A stretch of 42,899 bases of DNA, taken from Candidatus Omnitrophota bacterium (GTDB lineage Bacteria; Omnitrophota; Gorgyraeia; JAHIPI01). Below, piece by piece: positions 1 through 7,651 of this stretch (position 1 is the first letter of the stretch; each line of letters begins with the position of its first letter). Below the pieces are notes generated by a model that was given only the letters and a program-made list of their open reading frames with translations, was not told where the DNA came from and searched no databases. The stretch covers positions 1 to 42,899 of the forward strand of contig JAHIPI010000012.1 in the NCBI GenBank assembly GCA_018894435.1, read 5' to 3'. Made by a program: the position numbers and the translations under genes.

Positions 1-1
1 A

Positions 2-703
2 AAATTCGATAATCCCTATGAGATAATACGAACATTTGATAGGTTTATCAGGCCGGATGAGGGATTCTTCCTTCTCTGTGAACAAAATGGGCTATATATT
101 CCTTTTTTGAATTGGAATGAAAAACCGCCCGTTCCGCCGTTTCCCCCAAAGCCGCCGTTTGAGGAAAGAGTAAGCTACACTGGGAAACTTGATATGGTTT
201 GCGGCATACCGGAAAATATGCCGCCATATGAGTTTGCTATTTTTCCGTATAACGAAAAAAAAGCTATATCGTTGATGACAACAACAGACGATGTTAAGGC
301 GCAGTTGTCCGCGATTTACCAGGCTGAAGACCTGTGTACGGTAGAAGGGGTAATGAAGCACATACGTTGGGGCGGATACTGGCCAGGAGAGTCATCGCAT
401 GAAGAGGATGTTTTGATGGTTAACACGGTTAAAAAAGTATATTCCATGGATCCGGTGATGGCTGAGCTGAAGGCAAGAGAATACCTGGCCGGGCTATTAG
501 GCGTAGATCAGGGCGAGATAACGATAGTCGGCTCTTACGATGCTACAATACAAAAGGACGGAGAAATAGAGCGCAGAATAGTAGGAGTTGCAATCAGAGT
601 AGTAACATTAAAATATAATGAGCGCGAATATCTTGTCAAGACAACGTGTGCTATATATCCCGGCGCTGAATGGGGCAGCTTCCAGGTTCTGCTGTTCCTT
701 TAA
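2..703 (+). CDS. Hypothetical protein, 5'-truncated by the window edge
   Basis: I do not recognise this protein. The reading frame is open back to base 2 with no stop, so the gene starts outside the window and only its last 233 codons are visible. The visible part has a proline-rich stretch (about residues 39-50 of the fragment, PPVPPFPPKPP) followed by a mixed, apparently globular domain of about 180 residues with no motif I can name. It ends at TAA (701-703), and that stop overlaps the Shine-Dalgarno of the next gene, so the two are probably co-transcribed. A TTG at 107 could be read as a start, but coding sense continues upstream of it (NPYEIIRTFDRF and onward), so internal initiation is unlikely. 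The proline linker suggests a multidomain protein; location and function are unknown. Confidence 0.7.
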   Translation, partial: KFDNPYEIIRTFDRFIRPDEGFFLLCEQNGLYIPFLNWNEKPPVPPFPPKPPFEERVSYTGKLDMVCGIPENMPPYEFAIFPYNEKKAISLMTTTDDVKAQLSAIYQAEDLCTVEGVMKHIRWGGYWPGESSHEEDVLMVNTVKKVYSMDPVMAELKAREYLAGLLGVDQGEITIVGSYDATIQKDGEIERRIVGVAIRVVTLKYNEREYLVKTTCAIYPGAEWGSFQVLLFL

Positions 704-716
704 GGAGATGATTAAC

Positions 717-1271
717 ATGAAAAAGAACTGGATCAAGATTATTTTGATCGCCATATTTGTCGTGACTAACGTCGCTACCTTCATCTTCGCGCAGGGCAAG
801 ATCAAAATTGTAGAGAAGATTGTGACGATATACAAGGAAATCGGAACGAAGAACGCGGCATTGCCGGTAGATGCGGGTCAGAAAAAGACGGAAGTTGCAT
901 TTGCGGGCTCGGGTGCACTGAAAAAAACCACGCTTAATTTTAACGATGCCGATTATCTCATTGATAGCAAAGAATCAGAAGAAACCGGACGAACGCAAAA
1001 TAAAGAAGGCGGAATGGTGAAAGATTCTGCCAGCCAGGATGAGCCGGATAAGAAAGTAACGGCAACATTAAGTCCTTCCGATACACAGGAGTTTTATGAT
1101 TTCAGCAGTGATTATGAAGTTTATAGTGAACCCTCAGCGGAAGCGGTGAGGGTTGCCGGCGAAAGTATCCCTATACCGCAATTGCCGCTTTTTGATACGG
1201 ATTTTGAGTCAAGCGTTGATGTAGGCGGATATGAGGATATTGCGTTGCCACAACTACCTGATCTTAGTTGA
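717..1271 (+). CDS. Hypothetical exported or membrane-anchored protein
   Basis: I do not recognise this 184-residue protein. It opens with MKKNWIKIILIAIFVV and a hydrophobic stretch to about residue 25 (TFIFAQG), which is either a cleaved signal peptide or an N-terminal anchor. The rest is hydrophilic and acidic, of low complexity, with two PQLP motifs near the C-terminus (IPQLPLF and LPQLPDLS), and looks largely disordered. The start at 717 is chosen because AAGGAG at 702-707 lies 9 bases upstream; ATG 708 touches the Shine-Dalgarno, and the longer reading from 618 runs through the previous gene. It follows the previous gene after 13 bases. A secreted or periplasmic role is inferred from the signal alone. 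Confidence 0.65.
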   Translation: MKKNWIKIILIAIFVVTNVATFIFAQGKIKIVEKIVTIYKEIGTKNAALPVDAGQKKTEVAFAGSGALKKTTLNFNDADYLIDSKESEETGRTQNKEGGMVKDSASQDEPDKKVTATLSPSDTQEFYDFSSDYEVYSEPSAEAVRVAGESIPIPQLPLFDTDFESSVDVGGYEDIALPQLPDLS

Positions 1272-1327
1272 GTTATAACAAATGTGTGCGAATTAAGTTA
1301 GTATTAAAAAAAGTTTGATATTTGCCC

Positions 1328-1356
1328 TTGTTTTTATTGGAGTTTAATGGTATACT
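1328..1356 (+). promoter_or_regulatory. Possible sigma70-type promoter, extended -10
   Basis: TATACT at 1351-1356 is preceded by TGG (extended -10). TTGTTT lies 17 bases upstream and is a weak -35 match (three of six). It would drive the gene at 1468 with a leader of about 100 bases. The rest of the 1272-1467 gap is AT-rich and shows nothing else I can name. Confidence 0.4.
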
Positions 1357-1467
1357 TGTACGTAGTAGGCTAACATATTATGGTAGTAGCAATTATGAGG
1401 TATTAAAGGCGGTTTTTTTTATTCATCTTTCTTCAGCGATTTAAAAAGTTTTACAACAGGTGAGATT

Positions 1468-2775
1468 ATGTATTACGCTTGGAAAATGAAAAAGATATAT
1501 TTAAGGGTAATCTTAGTCATCCTCATTTCGGGATTACTATGCCCTCAGGCCCTATTGGCCGAGGAGCAGCCTTATGAAGTCAGAGAGGGAGATGAAAAGC
1601 CGTTGGTCTCTTTCGACGAGTATGAAAACTTGAAATTACGGGAAGAAGAGCTTCTTACGGAGAAGCAAAATGTGGAAGTTGCAGAGGAAACTTTGATAAG
1701 CGAAAAAATCCAGAATATCATAACGGCTATTGAAACTGATAAGTATTTTATAACAAGAGAAGAATATTCAGATAAAATAATGAAAATTGTCGTACACTCC
1801 AAAGAAGATGATGAAAAAAACATAAATATTGAATTTAACGAAAATAAGGTGAACACACTCAGCGAGACAAGAATAGAATATAAAGGAATTGTGTTTTTAG
1901 TATATTTAAAGTTAGGCAATAAAGAAGCAGAACAACTTCCCGCTACGTTGGATGAAAATATCGATGACCTGTTCCATTTCCTCGATAAAGCTATAAATGC
2001 ATCTAGCGCAACTACGTTATCCGAGTCAAGTGGCAGCACAACAATGTCGCAACAAGTTGAATCAGCCACTCACCCAAGCAAAACGTATGAATCTAAGCTA
2101 GACAGCAGTCCAAACGTACCGGGTGAATTTGGATCTCTTACTTTTCCCGACCTGTCGCCATTACTTAATAACTTATTTGCCGCTTTAGATCAATCTTTTA
2201 ACGACGCTCCTGTTGCGGAAACGGAATCTACCGATAATAATAGCGATTCCATATTTAAAGCGCCGGAAATTAAGGATAGTAAAAGCGAAACAGCCGCGTT
2301 TGTAAGAAAAGAGATCGGCAAGCTGGCGGAAGCGCACAATTTGGCCAAAAGCGCATTTTATAAGAAGACAGCAAAATATTACAGTAAGCTTGCGTCAGCT
2401 CTCGAAAAGGCGCATTGGCTTTGGATGGCGCAAGGGTTAGATATACGTTTATACATTAACGCTGAAGGCGAATTCATAGATTCTGAGGAGGCAAGGAAAA
2501 TAATCGAAGGGGCCGTAGATTATCTATACGGGAATGTTCCGACTGCGGAAAGGGAGCTGGCTTTAAGGGGCGAAATATTTGAACTTGAAAAAACGCTTAG
2601 AGCTGAATATATAGACCCGGCGCTGGAATCTTACAAGGACAAAATCCAGAAAGCATCCATGGAATGTTACGATTCCATTAATGAAGAAATAAAAGTTCTT
2701 ATAAATCCCTCCATTAACTACGTAGATGGCGCAGTGGAAGTAATAATCATCCTCCCCGAAGAGTCTGCAAAATAA
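1468..2775 (+). CDS. Hypothetical secreted protein with coiled-coil-like segments
   Basis: I do not recognise this 435-residue protein. A signal peptide is clear: a basic start (MYYAWKMKKIYLR), a hydrophobic core, and a likely signal peptidase I site after ALLA, before EEQ. The mature part has charged, helix-prone stretches (about residues 50-90 and 280-320, the latter KLAEAHNLAKSAFYKKTAKY), a low-complexity Ser/Thr-rich middle (about 175-260) and a helical C-terminal half. ATG 1468 has AGGTGA at 1458-1463; ATG 1486 (MKKIYL) is an alternative that keeps the signal. The gene is visibly richer in A and T than the downstream housekeeping genes. It ends 13 bases before a repeat. It is probably periplasmic or surface-exposed; function is unknown. 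Confidence 0.65.
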   Translation: MYYAWKMKKIYLRVILVILISGLLCPQALLAEEQPYEVREGDEKPLVSFDEYENLKLREEELLTEKQNVEVAEETLISEKIQNIITAIETDKYFITREEYSDKIMKIVVHSKEDDEKNINIEFNENKVNTLSETRIEYKGIVFLVYLKLGNKEAEQLPATLDENIDDLFHFLDKAINASSATTLSESSGSTTMSQQVESATHPSKTYESKLDSSPNVPGEFGSLTFPDLSPLLNNLFAALDQSFNDAPVAETESTDNNSDSIFKAPEIKDSKSETAAFVRKEIGKLAEAHNLAKSAFYKKTAKYYSKLASALEKAHWLWMAQGLDIRLYINAEGEFIDSEEARKIIEGAVDYLYGNVPTAERELALRGEIFELEKTLRAEYIDPALESYKDKIQKASMECYDSINEEIKVLINPSINYVDGAVEVIIILPEESAK

Positions 2776-2788
2776 TTCCCTGCATAAT

Positions 2789-2843
2789 ATTGGGGTCAGA
2801 CCCTCGTTATGTTAACTACAAGTTATTGGGGTCTGACCCCAAA
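2789..2843. repeat. GGGGTCAGACCC palindromic repeat, left copy
   Basis: About 55 bases bounded by GGGGTCAGACCC and GGGGTCTGACCCC, so the ends can pair in either strand. Bases 2790-2821 are identical, in inverted orientation, to 3447-3478. It lies in the 74-base gap between the convergent genes at 2775 and 2850. Confidence 0.85.
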
Positions 2844-2849
2844 TGCTTC

Positions 2850-3416
2850 CTATCTAAGCGCTACTTCATGCAAGATAGTATATATCGCACCTTCTCGCAC
2901 AAGGATGCTTTGAAATAGAGTGATTTTCGAAGCGGCCATCGCAAGAGGCGGAACTTTTAAAGAAGCAAAAGCATTCTTTAGCGCATTCTTATCCTTCAAA
3001 AAATCTATCCTGCCCAGCGTGAGATGCGGATGAAAAGCCCGGCCTTCTTTTTCTATACCAAATTCTGAAACCTTATCATCAATAGCGTTAGCAAGCGCCG
3101 TACTTTCCCCGCTGCCTTTATTTATCCCTATCCATATTACCCTTGGCCGCTCAAGGGTCGGGAATGCGCCGAGAGAGGAGAGGCCTAGGATAAAAGGTTT
3201 CGCGCTTTGCGTGATCGCCGCTAAAACGGTTCTTACCGATTCCACCGCGTGGGTGTCTATATGGCCGAGAAATTTAAGGGTAAGGTGGATGTTGTCGGGC
3301 TTTACCCACTTTACTCCGAAGATTTTGGGTTTGAGTTCGTCCTCGATTTGTTGGAGGGCAGCCTTTATTTCCGGCGAAAGTTCTATTGCTATGAAACTTC
3401 GTATCGTCTCGCTCAT
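2850..3416 (-). CDS. thpR: RNA 2',3'-cyclic phosphodiesterase (ThpR/LigT family)
   Basis: This 188-residue protein of the 2H phosphoesterase superfamily would hydrolyse 2',3'-cyclic phosphate ends of RNA to 2'-phosphates in the cytoplasm. Both signature HxT motifs are present: HLTL at residues 44-47 and HLTL at 131-134, the latter in HPHLTLGR. Their separation and the total length match the family. ATG at 3416-3414 is used; no good Shine-Dalgarno is visible because a repeat lies 10 bases upstream. The gene sits alone between two inverted copies of that repeat, on the same strand as cinA and 23 bases from the cinA stop, so it may be read through from cinA. Its cellular substrate in bacteria is not settled. 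Confidence 0.9.
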   Translation of the reverse strand: MSETIRSFIAIELSPEIKAALQQIEDELKPKIFGVKWVKPDNIHLTLKFLGHIDTHAVESVRTVLAAITQSAKPFILGLSSLGAFPTLERPRVIWIGINKGSGESTALANAIDDKVSEFGIEKEGRAFHPHLTLGRIDFLKDKNALKNAFASLKVPPLAMAASKITLFQSILVREGAIYTILHEVALR

Positions 3417-3425
3417 GTTGACATA

Positions 3426-3479
3426 ATTGGGGTCAGACCCTAACCATTGTAGTTAACATAACGAGGGTCTGACCCCAAA
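3426..3479. repeat. GGGGTCAGACCC palindromic repeat, right copy
   Basis: Inverted partner of 2789-2843; 3447-3478 matches 2790-2821 base for base on the opposite strand. It overlaps the 3' end of cinA and supplies that gene's last codons and stop. The pair brackets thpR. The shape resembles REP-like elements mobilised by Y1 (RAYT-type) transposases, but no transposase lies in the window. Confidence 0.85.
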
Positions 3480-4711
3480 GCCTTTCTCAAGATATCCAGT
3501 GCCGCAATTGAAACCTGTAACTTGACGTCAAACCGGTTTCCAATAAAACGGCGTTCTAAGCAGACAACCTTGCGACGATTTGCAAGGGCTATATAAACAA
3601 GTCCGACAGGTTTTTTCTTCGTACCTCCGGTAGGCCCTGCTATACCGGTGACTGCAAGCGCGAAATCCGTGCCTGCCTTGGCACGTATACCTTTTGCCAT
3701 GGCGACGGCGACAGGACGGCTTACGGCCCCGTATTTTCTTATTAAATCAACAGGCACGCCTAATTCAACCATCTTTGACGCGTTGCTATATGTTATCACG
3801 CCCATCTTAAAATAACGCGAACTTCCCGGGACATTGGTGATGCGGTTTGCGATGAGCCCGCCGGTGCATGATTCGGCAGTCGCTAAGGTAAGGTGTCTTT
3901 TGGTAAGGATTTTACCTATTACTGATTCCAGAGTATCGTTGTCAAAACCATATACTATATCGCCTAACACGCTGACTATGCGTACTTCGGCCTTTCTTAT
4001 CTTTTTAAGCGCTGTGCTCTCATTCTTTGCCTTTGTAGTAATCTTTATATCGACCTCACCGAGCGAAGCGTATATGCCGACTGTGACATTGCCTTTCATC
4101 TCAAGAAAGCGCCTCACTTTTTTGTTTACCGCAGATTCCGGCGCGCCTGCAGTTCTTACGGTCCTTGTAAATATTACCGCGCGCCTTTTATATTTTTTCC
4201 TTAGATACGGGATCACCGAGTTTTCAAAAATAGGTATCAGTTCCCGAGGCGGGCCGGGAAGGGCGATTATGCTCTTTTTACCGTATTCGATTATTGAAGC
4301 TGGAGCTGTTCCGACGAGGTTCAGTATAGCGGTAGCGCCTTTAGGGATATGGGCCTGCCGTTTATTGTCCGGAGGCATCTTTATGCGCCTTTTTTTAAAA
4401 TGGCTTTCTATGCTGCGGAGCACCTTTTCGTCAAATACGAGAGGCACCGAAAGCGCAGAAGCTATCGCGTTGATTGTTACGTCGTCAACAGTGGGGCCTA
4501 GGCCGCCGGTCGTTATGATTATATCAGATCGCCCAAACGCCGTATGCACCGCCTCGGAAAGGCGGCCGGGATTGTCGCCAACCACCGATTGATAAAATAT
4601 ATCTATACCTTCGGCTGCGAGCTTACGCGCCAGATAGGAGGCGTTAGTATTGACAATATGACCCAGCAACAGTTCGCTGCCCACACATATTATTTCGGCG
4701 GAAATTGCCAT
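3440..4711 (-). CDS. cinA: CinA-like protein (MoCF-domain plus C-terminal deamidase domain)
   Basis: This 423-residue protein has the standard two-domain CinA layout. The N-terminal molybdopterin-binding-like domain (about 1-170) carries GSELLLGHIVNTN and TTGGLGPTVDDVT. The C-terminal domain (about 265-415) carries AESCTGGLIANRIT, with the catalytic serine, and AVTGIAGPTGG. In characterised members the C-terminal domain is NMN deamidase and the N-terminal domain an ADP-ribose pyrophosphatase; either or both may apply. ATG at 4711-4709 is chosen over the longer start at 4786 because a good promoter (4767-4739) lies between them and the family begins at the IICVGSELL segment. The last eleven residues (GSDPRYVNYNG) come from the repeat and are not part of the family fold. 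It is divergent from recA. Confidence 0.9.
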   Translation of the reverse strand: MAISAEIICVGSELLLGHIVNTNASYLARKLAAEGIDIFYQSVVGDNPGRLSEAVHTAFGRSDIIITTGGLGPTVDDVTINAIASALSVPLVFDEKVLRSIESHFKKRRIKMPPDNKRQAHIPKGATAILNLVGTAPASIIEYGKKSIIALPGPPRELIPIFENSVIPYLRKKYKRRAVIFTRTVRTAGAPESAVNKKVRRFLEMKGNVTVGIYASLGEVDIKITTKAKNESTALKKIRKAEVRIVSVLGDIVYGFDNDTLESVIGKILTKRHLTLATAESCTGGLIANRITNVPGSSRYFKMGVITYSNASKMVELGVPVDLIRKYGAVSRPVAVAMAKGIRAKAGTDFALAVTGIAGPTGGTKKKPVGLVYIALANRRKVVCLERRFIGNRFDVKLQVSIAALDILRKALGSDPRYVNYNG

Positions 4712-4738
4712 TTTTACTCTTTCGGTTCCATTGGTATG

Positions 4739-4767
4739 ATTATATACTAACCCCGTGTATTGCACAA
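4739..4767 (-). promoter_or_regulatory. Predicted cinA promoter
   Basis: Read on the minus strand, TTGTGC (4767-4762), a 17-base spacer, then TATAAT (4744-4739). A start near 4732 would give a short leader before ATG 4711 and would exclude the upstream ATG at 4786. Confidence 0.6.
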
Positions 4768-4865
4768 GAATTTTGTCATTCGGCACATTTTATAAGATTT
4801 TTTGAAAGAAAAGTGCCGTCCCATTCGTATATATAGGTGGGAGGTGTAAAAATGGCCTGTTCGAG

Positions 4866-4897
4866 TGTCAAGTCTGAGCGTAGTCGAAGGGTTGACA
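4866..4897. repeat. CTGAGCG-AGTCGAA hairpin repeat overlapping the recA promoter
   Basis: TGTCAA (4866-4871) and TTGACA (4892-4897) form a perfect 6-base inverted repeat around CTGAGCGTAGTCGAAGGG. That core matches the repeat at 38215-38243 in 16 of 18 positions. The right arm is also the -35 box of the recA promoter. Confidence 0.6.
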
Positions 4898-4920
4898 AAG
4901 CAGGCCGCAAAAGGTATAAT
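4892..4920 (+). promoter_or_regulatory. Consensus sigma70-type promoter for recA
   Basis: TTGACA (4892-4897), exactly 17 bases, then TATAAT (4915-4920): a perfect match to the sigma70 consensus. Transcription would start near 4927, about 100 bases before recA. I see no LexA-like inverted repeat around it, so strong constitutive expression is more likely than classical SOS control. It is the only strong promoter seen upstream of the gene string that ends with trpF. Confidence 0.75.
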
Positions 4921-4936
4921 GAAACTCTAACTATGC

Positions 4937-5023
4937 AGTCCCTCGCGTTGCTTCCCTAGATGACCTCGGGACTCCCGTTGGTCGCGGGACGAATTACAGG
5001 TAAGCGATAGAGGGAAAATTCGG
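4937..5023 (+). promoter_or_regulatory. Structured leader element upstream of recA
   Basis: The recA leader can fold into a closed structure: TCCCTC (4939-4944) pairs with GAGGGA (5010-5015), GCTT (4950-4953) with AAGC (5002-5005), and an inner TCCCG/CGGGA hairpin spans about 4972-4988. It starts AGTCCCTCG and ends AGGGAAAATTCGG, features shared with 25986-26082. GGAGG at 5022-5026 overlaps its end, so folding could affect recA translation. I do not recognise it as a known riboswitch. With the two promoters and the hairpin repeat, this accounts for most of the 319-base gene-free stretch 4712-5030. Confidence 0.4.
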
Positions 5024-5030
5024 AGGCAAT

Positions 5031-6062
5031 ATGACGAAGGCAATTAAGGAAGAAGAGACGAAAAAGACGGAAAAGAGCGAAAAGAGCGATAAGGCTAAGG
5101 CGCTCGATTTAGCTATAGAACAAATCGAAAAACACTTCGGAAAGGGTTCCATCATGAAACTTGGCGCGGATTATCACGTTAATATTCCCGCTATTCCGAC
5201 GGGCTCCATCGGAATAGATGCCGCGTTAGGGGTAGGCGGCGTACCGAGAGGCAGAGTCATAGAAATATTCGGGCCGGAGGCGAGCGGTAAGACGACTTTG
5301 ACGCTTTCCATAATCGCGCAGTCGCAGAAACAAGGCGGCCAGGCAGCTTTTATAGATGCCGAACACGCGTTTGATTCCACTTACGCAAAGAAGATAGGCG
5401 TCAATCTGGACGACCTTCTGATCTCTCAACCGGATACGGGAGAACAGGCGCTGGACATAACAGAGACGCTGGTGCGCAGTAATGCCGTTGACGTAGTAGT
5501 GATAGATTCTGTTGCGGCACTTACGCCGCGCGCCGAAATAGAAGGCGAAATGGGCCAATCGCATATGGGACTTCAAGCGCGCCTTATGAGCCAGGCACTT
5601 CGAAAGCTTACGGCTGCTATAAGCAAATCTAAGACATGCGTGATTTTCATAAACCAGATAAGAGAAAAGATAGGCGTCATGTTTGGTAACCCCGAGACGA
5701 CGACCGGCGGCCGGGCCCTTAAGTTTTATGCATCAATAAGAATAGATTTAAGGAGGATAGCATCGCTCAAAAAGGGCGAAGAGGTGGTGGGAAACCGAGT
5801 CCGGGCCAGCATAGTGAAGAACAAAGTCGCCCCGCCTTTCAGAAAAGCAGAATTCGATATTATGTACGACGAGGGCATATCGCGCGCGGGTGGAGTGCTT
5901 GACGTGGCAGAGGCGATGGAGATCATCAAAAAGACCGGCACATGGCTATCCTATGGCGACGACAAGATAGGCCAGGGGAAAGAGAATGCGCGTATTTATT
6001 TAAAAGAAAATCCGAAAGTGCTTGAGAAGATAGAAAAGGAAATTAGAGAAAAAATCAAATAA
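5031..6062 (+). CDS. recA: Recombinase RecA
   Basis: RecA, 343 residues, is the ATP-dependent strand-exchange protein of homologous recombination and the co-protease that triggers LexA-type repressors. Walker A is GPEASGKT (residues 81-88). The Walker B strand ([10 protein letters not shown]), the [14 protein letters not shown] segment and the DNA-binding loop region [20 protein letters not shown] are all intact. The first 20 or so residues are an unusually Lys/Glu-rich extension; the C-terminus ([11 protein letters not shown]) is short and basic rather than the usual acidic tail. ATG 5031 follows GGAGG by 4 bases. It opens the long gene string and lies 2 kb upstream of recX, its usual regulator. 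Confidence 0.98.
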   Translation: MTKAIKEEETKKTEKSEKSDKAKALDLAIEQIEKHFGKGSIMKLGADYHVNIPAIPTGSIGIDAALGVGGVPRGRVIEIFGPEASGKTTLTLSIIAQSQKQGGQAAFIDAEHAFDSTYAKKIGVNLDDLLISQPDTGEQALDITETLVRSNAVDVVVIDSVAALTPRAEIEGEMGQSHMGLQARLMSQALRKLTAAISKSKTCVIFINQIREKIGVMFGNPETTTGGRALKFYASIRIDLRRIASLKKGEEVVGNRVRASIVKNKVAPPFRKAEFDIMYDEGISRAGGVLDVAEAMEIIKKTGTWLSYGDDKIGQGKENARIYLKENPKVLEKIEKEIREKIK

Positions 6063-6077
6063 GCGAGGTGGAATAAT

Positions 6078-7634
6078 ATGTTCAGCTGGATAAAAAGACA
6101 TAAGATCGGTTCGCTGGCGCTGGTACTAGTCCTTGGTATTATAGTAGGCCTGGTTATTGCCGCTAAATTCAATTTACCTTCAAGGTCAGATGCAGCCTCG
6201 CCTGAAAAGGCAGCGCTTAAAGCCGTTACTGTAACGGGGGAGATCGACATACAGAACGCGTTCATAAATGTTGCGGAGACTGTGGGGCCGGCGGTGGTGA
6301 GCATTGTAACAGAAACGACGCAGAAAGTCCCGGCGCAGCGCTTTCAATTTGGTACGCCGAAACAATTTGCGGGCCCTCACGCCGAAGAGTTTAATAAGTT
6401 TTTCAAGGACTTTTTCGGCGATGTCCCGGAACGCGAATTTAAACAGCAGGGGCTTGGTTCCGGTGTAATAATAGATGAAGAAGGCTATATAATTACCAAT
6501 GACCATGTGGTAAGCGGCGCGAGTAAAATAAGTGCGATTCTGCCTGACGGAAGGCGCTTTGATGCCGAGCTGAAAGGAACCGACCCCAGGAGCGACTTAG
6601 CCATTATAAAGATAAAAGCGAAGGACCTGCCCGTGGCATTATTCGGAGATTCCGATTCGCTTAAAACGGGCCAGTGGGTAGTTGCGATAGGAAATCCGTT
6701 TGGTATTGCGGTAAATAACCCAAAACCGACAGTTACAGTAGGTGTTATCAGCGCTTTGCACAGGTCTCTTCCGCTGGGCGGCGTTCAACAAAGCAGGAAT
6801 TATATAGACCTTATTCAGACGGATGCTGCCATAAACCCCGGCAATAGCGGCGGACCGCTTTGCGACCTGAATGGCCGCGTAATAGGGCTGAATGTAGCCA
6901 TATATTCCACAACAGGCGGATATCAGGGCATCGGTTTTGCTGTGCCGGTCAATGCGCTTAAAAATATTTTGGATGACCTTATTGAGGGAAGAAAGGTCTT
7001 ATACGGCTGGCTCGGAGTCACCGTCCAGGAGATATCTCAGGAGATGGCCGAATATTTTAAGATCGGAGATAGAAAGGGCGTGATAGTTGCGGAGGCCATA
7101 AAAGACGGCCCTGCCGATAAGGGCGGCGTAAAATCGGGCGACATAATAATGAAATTCAACGGAAAAGTCATAGACAGCGTTCAGATGCTTTTGAAATTTG
7201 TCGGCGAGGCAAAAGTGGATCAAAGGGCCCAGCTCGTTATTATGCGGGACGGCAAAGAGCTGGCCGTAGATATAGTATTGGGAGAAAGGCCGGCAGAAGA
7301 AGTCCTCGCAAAAGGCAAGGGCGCCGAAGAAGAGGCCGGCGAAGCCCTCACTAGCACAGAATGGCGCGGCATGCAGGTAACTGACATCACTGACGAAATC
7401 GCCGCGCAGCTTAACGTTGCGAAGGGAGACGGCGTTGTGATAATAAAGATGGATGATGATAGTCCGGCATATGAGGCGGGCCTCAGAACCGGGCTTGTGA
7501 TAAAAGAGATAAATAAGGCCGCTGTAAAAAATGTGGCCGATTATAATAAAGCCGTCCAAGGCGCGAAGGGCAATGTCCTTGTGAGGACTAATAAGGGCTT
7601 TGTTATATTAAAAGAACCCGAGAAAAAAGATTAA
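6078..7634 (+). CDS. DegP/DegQ-type (HtrA) serine protease with two PDZ domains
   Basis: This 518-residue periplasmic quality-control protease is anchored or exported by the hydrophobic segment at residues 11-30. The trypsin-like domain has the complete triad: His143 in TNDHVV, Asp173 in DPRSDLAII and Ser257 in GNSGGPL. Two PDZ domains follow, about residues 305-400 (YGWLGVTVQEI onward) and 428-512 (WRGMQVTDI onward). The segment before the catalytic domain includes a flexible Phe- and Gln-rich LA-loop-like region (about 85-125). The layout fits DegP/DegQ/MucD; the sequence does not decide which. ATG 6078 follows recA by 15 bases with GAGGTGG upstream, so it is probably co-transcribed with recA. 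Substrates are misfolded envelope proteins by family analogy. Confidence 0.93.
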   Translation: MFSWIKRHKIGSLALVLVLGIIVGLVIAAKFNLPSRSDAASPEKAALKAVTVTGEIDIQNAFINVAETVGPAVVSIVTETTQKVPAQRFQFGTPKQFAGPHAEEFNKFFKDFFGDVPEREFKQQGLGSGVIIDEEGYIITNDHVVSGASKISAILPDGRRFDAELKGTDPRSDLAIIKIKAKDLPVALFGDSDSLKTGQWVVAIGNPFGIAVNNPKPTVTVGVISALHRSLPLGGVQQSRNYIDLIQTDAAINPGNSGGPLCDLNGRVIGLNVAIYSTTGGYQGIGFAVPVNALKNILDDLIEGRKVLYGWLGVTVQEISQEMAEYFKIGDRKGVIVAEAIKDGPADKGGVKSGDIIMKFNGKVIDSVQMLLKFVGEAKVDQRAQLVIMRDGKELAVDIVLGERPAEEVLAKGKGAEEEAGEALTSTEWRGMQVTDITDEIAAQLNVAKGDGVVIIKMDDDSPAYEAGLRTGLVIKEINKAAVKNVADYNKAVQGAKGNVLVRTNKGFVILKEPEKKD

Positions 7635-7651
7635 ATAAGGGAGGCCTGAAC

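Noticed and set aside
1408-1420. T-run (GGCGGTTTTTTTT) as an intrinsic terminator.
   Set aside because: No inverted repeat precedes it, and it lies between the predicted promoter and the gene at 1468.
4712-4786. N-terminal extension of cinA by 25 codons from ATG 4786.
   Set aside because: The predicted promoter lies within it and CinA proteins begin at the IICVGSELL segment.
4852-4959. A 35-codon reading frame upstream of recA with GGGAGG in front (MACSSVKSERSRRVDKAG...).
   Set aside because: It spans the dispersed repeat and the recA promoter. The consensus promoter at 4892-4920 would start transcription after its start codon, and I see no convincing promoter upstream. Most likely chance.
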